Part shown: piece after piece, positions 1 to 5,912 of the stretch | How positions within the stretch are numbered: position 1 is the first letter of the stretch | Layout: every line of letters begins with the position of its first letter | DNA from: Pseudomonadota bacterium | GTDB lineage: Bacteria > Pseudomonadota > Alphaproteobacteria > ATCC43930 > CGMCC-115725 | Assembly (NCBI GenBank): GCA_021790295.1 | Contig: JAJYIC010000040.1 | Location: 1 to 11,758 of the forward strand | DNA: 11,758 bases | Direction: 5' to 3' | The notes under the pieces: model-generated | The model's input: the letters and a program-made list of their open reading frames with translations, nothing else | What the model was told of the DNA's origin: nothing | The model's database searches: none | Translations under genes and position numbers: made by a program

Positions 1-76
1 CCAAAGGCCGCCGCAGGGCGGCAGCTTCGAGCGCTTGACAAGGTGACGCATCCGGCCGCAAAGATAAACAAGTATT

Positions 77-94
77 TCGGTACCGATTTATAAG
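77..94 (+). promoter_or_regulatory. Possible operator/-10 region upstream of the aryl-CoA ligase
   Basis: A perfect 10-bp palindrome, TCGGTACCGA, lies at 77-86 in a short AT-rich patch. A -10-like TATAAG follows at 89-94, about 60 bases before the ligase start. A TTGACA hexamer at 35-40 is too far from TATAAG to pair with it (48 nt), and its own 17-18 nt partner position (GCAAAG) is poor. The patch is the only AT-rich stretch before the gene, so the promoter probably lies here, but no known regulator's consensus is recognised. The palindrome could be the site of a local aromatic-responsive repressor; that is a guess. Confidence 0.25.
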
Positions 95-154
95 CCTTTT
101 GCCGTTTGCGCCTTTGCGGCGGTGCGCCGCGCCCTTCTGCGCCAAGGAGGCCCG

Positions 155-1756
155 ATGCCGGACAACACCCTCAGCGTCGATCGTTCCGTAGAGCCGGCGG
201 GGCTTTCTTTCGCGCGCCGGTTCAACACCGCGGTCCCTTTTATCGACCGCCCGGTCAAGGAAGGCCTCGGAGCGAAGATCGCGATCCGCACCGCGGGCGA
301 AGATGTGAGTTACGCCACGCTCGCCGAAAGGGTGGCGCGTTGCGGCAACGCCCTCAAAAGGCTTGGCCTCGAACGCGGAGAGCGCCTTTTGATGGCGGTC
401 AAGGACAGCCCGCACTTCTTTTACCTGTTCTGGGGGGCGATCAAGGCCGGGATCGTGCCGGTGCCTCTCAACACGCTTTTGCGCGCCGAGGATTACCGCT
501 ACATGATCGAGGATTCGTGCTCTGCCGCGATCGCCTATTCGCCGGAATTTGCCGGCGAGATCGAGGCGGCCCTTGCGGCCGCCGCGCATAAGCCCTCGCA
601 TGCGCTCTTAACCGAAGGCAAAGGGCCGAGCCTTTGGGCGCTGATGGGAGAGGCCCCGGCGCATCTCGAAGCCGCGCCCGCGGCGCCCGAAGACGATTGT
701 TTCTGGCTTTATTCCTCGGGTTCGACCGGGCGCCCCAAAGGCGCCGTCCATGCCCAACGCAGCATGGCGGTGACAAGCGAACTTTATGGCGTCGGCGTTC
801 TTGGCATCACGCGCGAGGACGTCTGTTTTTCCGCGGCAAAACTCTTTTTCGCTTACGGTCTCGGCAATGCCATGACTTTTCCTTTGTGGGCCGGCGCGAC
901 CTCGGTTCTGCTTGCCGAAAGGCCTTCGCCGCAATCGACCTTTGCCGTCATCGAGCGTTTTCGCCCGACCCTTTATTTCGGCGTACCGACGCTTTATGCG
1001 GCGCAGCTTCAGGCTCTGCAAAACGAGCGTCGCGATCTTTCTTCGCTCCGCCTTTGCGTCTCGGCCGGAGAGGCTCTGCCGGCGCATATCTTCAATCGCT
1101 GGCGCGACCTGACCGGCACCCTCATCCTCGACGGCATCGGCTCGACCGAGGCTTTGCACATCTTCATCTCCAACCGCGAAAGCGATTTCGAACCGGGTAC
1201 GACCGGGCGCATCGTTCCCGGTTACGACGCGAAGATCCTCGGCGAGAACGGCGAACCCGCACCGAGAGGAGAAAACGGCCAGCTCGTGATCCGCGGCGCC
1301 TCGACGGCCAAATATTATTGGAACGACCCCGAACGTTCGCGCCGTACTATGGTCGGCGACTGGCTCGTCACGGGCGACACCTACCGCGAGGACGAAAAGG
1401 GCTATTTCGTCTATTGCGGGCGCAATGACGACATGCTCAAGGTCGGGGGCATCTGGTGCTCGCCTTTTGCCATCGAATCGAGGCTTGGCGAACACCCTTC
1501 CGTTCTCGAAGCGGCCGTGGTCGGACGCGCGGACGCCGACGGCCTCGTCAAGCCCGAAGCGTGGGTCGTTCTCAAAGAGGGGAGGGCAGGGCAAGGCGAG
1601 ATCGAAGCGGAACTCGTCCGCCACTGCAAAGGCGCCCTTGCCCCTTACATGTATCCGCGCTGGTTCCATTTCGTCGCCGAGCTGCCGAAGACGGCGACGG
1701 GCAAGATCCAGCGGTTCAAGTTGCGCGCCTCCGAAGGAACGCGTCCGGATCGATAA
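155..1756 (+). CDS. Benzoate-CoA ligase family protein (aryl-CoA synthetase, ANL superfamily)
   Basis: It activates an aromatic carboxylate to its CoA thioester with ATP, through an acyl-AMP intermediate, in the cytoplasm. The product is 533 residues, the usual length for benzoate/4-hydroxybenzoate-CoA ligases. Visible motifs: the ATP-binding P-loop YSSGSTGRPKG (186-196); FFAYGLGNAMTFP (231-243), characteristic of the benzoate-CoA ligase branch; the A5 motif DGIGSTEALHIF (326-337); TGD (407-409); the hinge region GRNDDMLKVGGIW (422-434); and the catalytic Lys517 in PKTATGKIQR. The ATG at 155 is chosen because AAGGAGG (144-150) ends 4 nt before it; an in-frame GTG at 122 lacks such a site and adds an Arg-rich tail. 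It is transcribed away from the left edge and followed by a stem-loop. Benzoate, hydroxybenzoates, 2-aminobenzoate or a heteroaryl carboxylate are all possible substrates. Family confidence is high; substrate is unknown. Confidence 0.93.
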   Translation: MPDNTLSVDRSVEPAGLSFARRFNTAVPFIDRPVKEGLGAKIAIRTAGEDVSYATLAERVARCGNALKRLGLERGERLLMAVKDSPHFFYLFWGAIKAGIVPVPLNTLLRAEDYRYMIEDSCSAAIAYSPEFAGEIEAALAAAAHKPSHALLTEGKGPSLWALMGEAPAHLEAAPAAPEDDCFWLYSSGSTGRPKGAVHAQRSMAVTSELYGVGVLGITREDVCFSAAKLFFAYGLGNAMTFPLWAGATSVLLAERPSPQSTFAVIERFRPTLYFGVPTLYAAQLQALQNERRDLSSLRLCVSAGEALPAHIFNRWRDLTGTLILDGIGSTEALHIFISNRESDFEPGTTGRIVPGYDAKILGENGEPAPRGENGQLVIRGASTAKYYWNDPERSRRTMVGDWLVTGDTYREDEKGYFVYCGRNDDMLKVGGIWCSPFAIESRLGEHPSVLEAAVVGRADADGLVKPEAWVVLKEGRAGQGEIEAELVRHCKGALAPYMYPRWFHFVAELPKTATGKIQRFKLRASEGTRPDR

Positions 1757-1767
1757 ATCCCGCAAAA

Positions 1768-1807
1768 GCCGCGCCCCTTTTCGCCTGCCGCGAGGAAGAG
1801 GGGCGGC
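1768..1807 (+). terminator. Terminator-like stem-loop after the ligase gene
   Basis: Eleven bases past the TAA stop, 1768-1771 plus 1774-1782 can pair with 1795-1807. The stem is CCCCTTTTC with GAAGAGGGG (one G-U), extended by GCCG/CGGC across a 2-nt bulge, with a 12-nt loop. An AAAA run precedes the stem, but no T-run follows it on the plus strand, so it is not a classical intrinsic terminator. It separates the ligase from the promoter at 1837-1885, which suggests that the downstream genes form their own unit. Confidence 0.45.
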
Positions 1808-1836
1808 AATCTGGAGGCGGGACGAAAAATCCCCGA

Positions 1837-1878
1837 TTGCTCTGGATCAAGGCGGATTATGTGCCTTTCCCCTATTTT
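1837..1878 (+). promoter_or_regulatory. FNR/FixK-type class II promoter (box plus -10)
   Basis: The 14-mer TTGCTCTGGATCAA at 1837-1850 fits the FixK/FNR pattern TTG(A/C)-N6-(T/G)CAA. A -10-like TATTTT sits at 1873-1878. If the box is centred at -41.5, as in class II FNR-activated promoters, the start of transcription falls at about 1885 and the -10 element is predicted at exactly 1873-1878, where TATTTT is found. The leader before the 59-residue ORF would be about 33 nt. The box sequence and spacing are seen; oxygen-responsive activation by an FnrN/FixK/AadR-type protein is inferred from the family. No regulator gene is in the window. Confidence 0.6.
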
Positions 1879-1917
1879 TAGGAGGATTCCGCGGCTCCCG
1901 GAAAAGCGGAGGGCGCG

Positions 1918-2097
1918 ATGCACACGCATCTGCAAAACCACAACTCCCCAAAAGGCCTCTTCGAACGGCTCGAACAGCGGACGAAGGAGCTCAATGCGTT
2001 TCTCGTGGTTCTTGCGATCGGACTGTTGGCGCTCGATGCGACCTGCTTTACTCTCCTCAAATTGACGGCGCGCTATCGCGGTTTTCTTGTGCCTTAG
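1918..2097 (+). CDS. Small single-span membrane protein, 59 aa, unknown function
   Basis: The ORF starts at ATG 1918 behind GGAGG (1908-1912, spacer 5 nt) and ends at TAG 2095-2097. The product has a hydrophilic N-terminal part of about 26 residues with three His (HTHLQNHN near the start) and a charged, probably helical stretch (FERLEQRTKELN). One hydrophobic segment, FLVVLAIGLLALDATCFTLL (28-47), follows, and then a short basic tail (KLTARYRGFLVP). With the basic residues on both sides topology is uncertain. It is the first gene downstream of the FNR/FixK-type promoter, so micro-oxic or anaerobic expression is inferred. Small one-helix proteins of this sort often serve as accessory subunits of respiratory or transport complexes, but no such family is recognised here. 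The good ribosome site, promoter placement and clean membrane segment argue that it is real. Confidence 0.6.
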   Translation: MHTHLQNHNSPKGLFERLEQRTKELNAFLVVLAIGLLALDATCFTLLKLTARYRGFLVP

Positions 2098-2098
2098 G

Positions 2099-2163
2099 CC
2101 GCGGTCCTCGCAGGGCAAGGCGGTAGCAGTCTTCGGTTTCCTCTTGCGCCTTTGCGACCGCGG
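2099..2163 (+). other. Inverted repeat / structured RNA element after the small ORF
   Basis: CCGCGGTC (2099-2106) is perfectly complementary to GACCGCGG (2156-2163). Inside this arm, GCAAGGCG pairs with CGCCTTTGC apart from one bulged T, giving a two-part stem with a loop of about 24 nt. It starts two bases past the stop of the 59-residue ORF, so it may terminate or stabilise that transcript. No T-run follows. A second inverted repeat, GATCGGG (2204-2210) with CCCGATC (2240-2246), lies further along the same gap before the MFS gene. The rest of 2098-2289 holds only an Arg-rich open frame without features of a protein. Confidence 0.35.
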
Positions 2164-2289
2164 ACAGAGCGGGCGCGAGGCGGATCTCGAGCGAGAGCAA
2201 AGCGATCGGGTGTGAGACTGCAAAGAAGACCGGCTGAGCCCCGATCCGAGCTTTTGGAAGGGCGCCCTGCGGCCGCTCTTGCGGCGGGA

Positions 2290-3498
2290 ATGACGCGGGG
2301 CGCAGAAAGCGACGAAAGAGATTCGGCGCGCGCGTGGCTGAGGGTCGCAGCGGCCTTTCTTGCGGGCGCGGTTTCATTCGGGGTGCTTTACAGTTTTGGC
2401 GTTTTTCTCAAACCGATCGCGCGTGAATTTCATGCCAACGTGGTCGAGGCTTCGGCATTCTTTTCACTGACCGCTATCGTCTATTATTTATTCGGAGCCT
2501 TTGCCGGACGCCTTTCCGACCTTTTCGGGCCGCGGCTTATCGTCGCTTGCGGCGCGGCCGCGGTCGGTCTCGGGCTCTTTTTTACCGCTTTCGCGCATCG
2601 TTTGTGGTTCGGCTATCTGGCCTACGCCTCGGGGGTCGGGGTCGGCGGCGCCTGCGTTTACGTGCCCACTCTCGCGGCCGTCGGCGGCTGGTTTGTCAAA
2701 CGGCGGAACGCCGCGCTCGGCATCGCCACCGCCGGCAACGGCATCGGCTCGATTGCTTTTCCCCCGCTTGCCGCCGCTCTGATCGGGCGTCTCGGCTGGC
2801 GCGCGACCGACCTCGTTTTCGCCTTTCTCGCTCCGGCTCTTCTTTTTGTTTGCGCCTTTCTCGTCGGGCCGCCGATGGCGGCGCGCGCCGAGGGTGGCGC
2901 CCGGCCGCTGGTCAGGGACCTCTTCACTTCGCGCGAGTTCGTCATCCTTTATCTCTCCTGGGTTATGGTTTCGAGTGCGCTTTTCGAAACGATCGTCTTT
3001 CTTCCCTCTTTCGCCCGCGCACATGGCACCGGGCGAATCGCCGCCGCCGCTCTCGTCTCGACCATCGGGGGGTCGGGAGTGGCCGGGCGCCTCGCCTTCG
3101 GCCCGGCCGGCGATCGCCTCGAGGCTTTGGCGTTGTTCAAGCTGACCTGCCTCATCATGGCGCTCAGTTACGCGATCTGGCTCTTCTTGCCTTCCTACGG
3201 TTGGCTTTTGGTTTTTGCCGTCATTTTCGGGATCAGCTATGGCACCCGCTTTGCCGCTTTGCCGGCCGTGCTCATCGATTATTTCGGGATCCCGGGGCTC
3301 GGCACGACGCTCGGCCTTTTCCTCACCGCTTCGGGTCTTGCCGCCCTTATCGGACCGATGCTCGCAGGGCTTGCGATCGATCTCGAAGGGGGGTTCAAAG
3401 GCGCCGTCCTTTTCGCTTTTGCCATGGGGCTTCTCGGTTTTGTCGCGCTTTTGCCTTTGCGCGGAAGGAGAGGGCGCGAGCGCGACCCTCTCCGCTGA
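2290..3498 (+). CDS. MFS transporter, monocarboxylate-transporter/OFA-like
   Basis: A 402-residue integral membrane protein with about 12 hydrophobic spans, the normal MFS length. It carries the loop 2-3 motif as GRLSDLFGPR (73-82), and the first span reads AGAVSFGVLYSFGVFLKPI, a form typical of MCT-like and oxalate/formate-antiporter-like MFS members that carry mono- or dicarboxylates. ATG 2290 is chosen because the conserved first span begins about 15 residues later. An upstream in-frame TTG (2152) or GTG (2212) would add an Arg/Ala-rich tail that looks untranslated. No strong ribosome site precedes 2290, so the start is the least sure point. It could be co-transcribed with the 59-residue gene across the 192-nt gap. 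Beside an aryl-CoA ligase, uptake of an aromatic or other carboxylate is a reasonable inference, but substrate is not readable from sequence. Confidence 0.88.
   Translation: MTRGAESDERDSARAWLRVAAAFLAGAVSFGVLYSFGVFLKPIAREFHANVVEASAFFSLTAIVYYLFGAFAGRLSDLFGPRLIVACGAAAVGLGLFFTAFAHRLWFGYLAYASGVGVGGACVYVPTLAAVGGWFVKRRNAALGIATAGNGIGSIAFPPLAAALIGRLGWRATDLVFAFLAPALLFVCAFLVGPPMAARAEGGARPLVRDLFTSREFVILYLSWVMVSSALFETIVFLPSFARAHGTGRIAAAALVSTIGGSGVAGRLAFGPAGDRLEALALFKLTCLIMALSYAIWLFLPSYGWLLVFAVIFGISYGTRFAALPAVLIDYFGIPGLGTTLGLFLTASGLAALIGPMLAGLAIDLEGGFKGAVLFAFAMGLLGFVALLPLRGRRGRERDPLR
3467..3493. terminator. GC-rich hairpin at the convergent gene ends
   Basis: GGAGAGGG (3467-3474) pairs perfectly with CCCTCTCC (3486-3493). 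The 11-nt loop can itself form CGC/GCG, leaving one bulged A. It sits inside the last codons of the MFS gene, just before its TGA (3496-3498), and about 50 nt past the stop of the convergent large-subunit gene. It could therefore act on transcripts from both sides. There is no T-run on either strand, so termination is inferred from position and stem strength. Confidence 0.4.
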
Positions 3499-3542
3499 AG
3501 CGCTCCCGCTCGACGCGCCGGGAGGCCGCCTGCGGCGCCCCC

Positions 3543-5882
3543 CTATCGGGTTCTGCCGAGCGCCGCTTCGCCCAAGAGTTCGACGATTCGTTCGGGCGTC
3601 AGAGGGCTCTCGCGGATGACGACGCCCCAGGGTTCGAGCGCATTCTCGATGGCGCCGAGGATGGCCGCGATCGCCGCGATCGTGCCGCCCTCGCCGGCGC
3701 CCTTGACGCCGAGGGGATTGAGAGGCGTTGGGCATTCGTGGTGAATGATCTTCACTTTCGGCACATCGCCTGCGATCGGCAAAAGATAGTCGCCAAAAGT
3801 CGTGACCAGAGGCTGGCCTTCGGCATCGTAAATGAGCCTCTCGAAAAGGGCGTTGCCGACGCCGTGGGCAACGCCGCCCTTGACCTGGCCTTCGACGACC
3901 AGTGGATTGATCGCACGCCCGCAATCATGAACGACGGTAAAGGCGAGGATCCTCACCTGCCCGGTCTCGATATCGACTTCGACCTCGGCGGCGTGCGCGC
4001 TCGAAGCGTAGACCGATTGTTCGGGCTTGAAATAGGCGGTGCCGTCGAGACCGGGATCGATCGCGGCCGCCATGGCAAAACCCGGGACGCCGAGCGTGCG
4101 TGTTGCGAGTTCCCCGAGAGGCTTTGCCATCCCCGGAACGCCTTTGACGCGGACAGCCCCGCCCTCCAATTCGAGATCCTCTTCGGCGACTTCGAAAAGT
4201 TGGGCGGCGATCCGCTTTGCCTTTAGGGCGACGGCCTCAGCGGCCAGATGCACCGAGCTTCCGGCGTTGACCGCGGTGCGCGCGGCAAAAGAGCCCATCC
4301 CCTGCGCCACCGTTCCCGTGTCGCCGGCGACGACGACGATATCCTCGAGGCCGACCCCGAGCGCGTCCGCCGCGATCTGCGCGAGGGTCGTCTTGTGCCC
4401 CTGACCTTGCGGCGAGGCGCCGGTATAAACCGTGATCCGGCCGGAAGGGGCAACCGAGACGGTCGCGGATTCGTAAGGGCCGAGCCCGGTTGCCTCGACC
4501 GCATTGCTGAGGCCGAAGCCGAGATGGCGCCCATTGTGGCGCGCCTTCATTTGGCGGGCGCGGAATCCGGCATAATCGGCCGCGGCGAGCAGCTTTTCCA
4601 AAGCCGCCGGATAGTCGCCGCTGTCATAAACGACCGGCCGGTTGTCGCGAAAGAGGATGCCGACATTGTAAGGCATCGCCTGGGGCTGGATCAAATTGCG
4701 GCGGCGCAGTTCGGCGGGATCGAGTTTGAGTTCGCGGGCGGCGCGCTCGATCATCCGCTCCATGACGACGACCGCCTCGGGCCGGCCGGAGCCGCGCACC
4801 GATGTCCCCGGCACCTTGTTGGTGAGAACCGCCGAGTAATCGAGGCGGTAATTCGGCACGACATAAGGACCCGGCACCGTCGTCGCCGAAATCCACGGGA
4901 CGGTGAGGCTCCCCGTCATATAGGCGCCGCTGTCGTGAACCATGCGGCCGCGCAAGCCCAAGATGCGGGCCTCCTCATCGAGGGCGATTTCGAGCTCCCA
5001 CCATTGATCGCGTTGTTGGCAGGTCGCGAGAAAATCCTCGCGCCGATCCGCGACCCATTTGACCGGCCGTCCGAGCCTTTGCGCCGCCGCCACGGCGGCG
5101 ATGTAATCGGGATAGACCGTACCCTTCGGACCGAACCCGCCGCCGATCTCGGGGACGGCGACGCGCAACTGATCTTCGCGCAGGTCGAAAAGCTCCACGA
5201 TCTGGCGCTTCAACCGATGCGGCGTCTGGGTCGTGCAATAGACGGTAAAACCGCCGAGGATCGGGTGAGGCTCGACGACGATGCCGCGGCATTCGATAAA
5301 AAAGGCGCCGCCGCGATGCACGGTGATGGTTTCGCCAAACACATGCGCCGCGCGCGCAAAGGCCCGATCGACATCGCCGACATTGACGCGAACCTTGGCC
5401 GCGATGTTGTGCGGAAGATGGGAATGCGCCGGCGGCGCGTCGGGCAGGGCAGCGTCGCGGCAATAGAGGGCAGCAGGCAAAGGCTCGTATTCGACGGCGA
5501 CCAGGGCGGCGGCGTCTTCGGCGACGGCGCGGCTCTCGGCGAGAACGATCGCGATCGGCTCGCCGACGTAAGAAGCCTCCTCTTTTGCCAGCGCATAAGG
5601 GAGGACAAGCTGCGAAATCGCCGGGTTGGGCACCGAGACGGCAAGCGTTTTGCGCTGCAAGCCCTCCGGCAGATCGCGATAGGAAAGCACCGCAATGGCG
5701 CCCGCCGTCTCCGCCCCTTTCGGATCGATCGCAAGGATGCGGGCATGGGCGTAAGCGCTGCGCACAAAGGCCGCGTGCAGCATCTCCGGAAGATGGATGT
5801 CGTCGACGAACCGCCCGCGCCCGGTCAAAAGCGCCGGATCCTCGGTACGCTTGACGGCCGCGCCGAACAGCTTTTCACCCAT
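3543..5882 (-). CDS. Molybdopterin-binding large subunit L2, xanthine dehydrogenase/CoxL-like (second paralogue)
   Basis: Catalytic subunit of a molybdenum hydroxylase, which inserts water-derived oxygen into a C-H bond and passes electrons to the S and M subunits. From ATG 5882 it has 779 residues, the normal size. Seen in order: the N-terminal LLTGRGRFVDDI segment of the aldehyde-oxidase/XDH hammerhead domain; the MoCo loop GGGFGPK (247-253); active-site loop VRGSGR (362-367); QGQGH (492-496); and the C-terminal GVKGAGEGG with the expected catalytic Glu731. The loop has no Cys, unlike the AYXCSFR of copper-containing CO dehydrogenase. The start is chosen by alignment with L1 (MGEKLFGAAVKR against MGMKHFGARIKR). 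A GTG at 5891 is also in frame, and a 13-bp duplication puts an out-of-frame ATG at 5895 nearer the AAGGA at 5906-5910. It lies 30 nt after L1 and is last in the operon. Substrate unknown. Confidence 0.93.
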   Translation of the reverse strand: MGEKLFGAAVKRTEDPALLTGRGRFVDDIHLPEMLHAAFVRSAYAHARILAIDPKGAETAGAIAVLSYRDLPEGLQRKTLAVSVPNPAISQLVLPYALAKEEASYVGEPIAIVLAESRAVAEDAAALVAVEYEPLPAALYCRDAALPDAPPAHSHLPHNIAAKVRVNVGDVDRAFARAAHVFGETITVHRGGAFFIECRGIVVEPHPILGGFTVYCTTQTPHRLKRQIVELFDLREDQLRVAVPEIGGGFGPKGTVYPDYIAAVAAAQRLGRPVKWVADRREDFLATCQQRDQWWELEIALDEEARILGLRGRMVHDSGAYMTGSLTVPWISATTVPGPYVVPNYRLDYSAVLTNKVPGTSVRGSGRPEAVVVMERMIERAARELKLDPAELRRRNLIQPQAMPYNVGILFRDNRPVVYDSGDYPAALEKLLAAADYAGFRARQMKARHNGRHLGFGLSNAVEATGLGPYESATVSVAPSGRITVYTGASPQGQGHKTTLAQIAADALGVGLEDIVVVAGDTGTVAQGMGSFAARTAVNAGSSVHLAAEAVALKAKRIAAQLFEVAEEDLELEGGAVRVKGVPGMAKPLGELATRTLGVPGFAMAAAIDPGLDGTAYFKPEQSVYASSAHAAEVEVDIETGQVRILAFTVVHDCGRAINPLVVEGQVKGGVAHGVGNALFERLIYDAEGQPLVTTFGDYLLPIAGDVPKVKIIHHECPTPLNPLGVKGAGEGGTIAAIAAILGAIENALEPWGVVIRESPLTPERIVELLGEAALGRTR

Positions 5883-5895
5883 ATTTTTCACCCAT
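5870..5895 (-). repeat. 13-bp tandem duplication over the L2 start codon
   Basis: Read on the minus strand, ATGGGTGAAAAAT (5895-5883) is followed directly by ATGGGTGAAAAGC (5882-5870), identical in the first 11 bases. Thirteen is not a multiple of three, so the first copy's ATG is out of frame with L2. It reads ATG GGT GAA AAA TAT GGG TGA and stops at 5875, five bases into L2. The only good ribosome site (AAGGA, 5910-5906) is 10 nt from this first ATG and 23 nt from the ATG of L2. Confidence 0.8.
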
Positions 5896-5912
5896 GGACG
5901 AGGGTTCCTTCG

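Noticed and set aside
7..22. Stem-loop GCCGCC-GCAG-GGCGGC as a terminator of a gene to the left.
   Set aside because: It lies at the window edge with no gene visible before it and no T-run; short GC stems are common here.
35..66. Sigma-70 promoter from TTGACA at 35-40.
   Set aside because: No acceptable -10 element lies 16-18 nt downstream (GCAAAG/CAAAGA).
122..154. N-terminal extension of the ligase from GTG 122.
   Set aside because: The strong AAGGAGG lies inside the extension and points to ATG 155.
608..3924. Long minus-strand open frames (385 and 478 codons) opposite the ligase and first MFS gene.
   Set aside because: Shadow frames with highly charged low-complexity translations; the plus-strand proteins explain the sequence.
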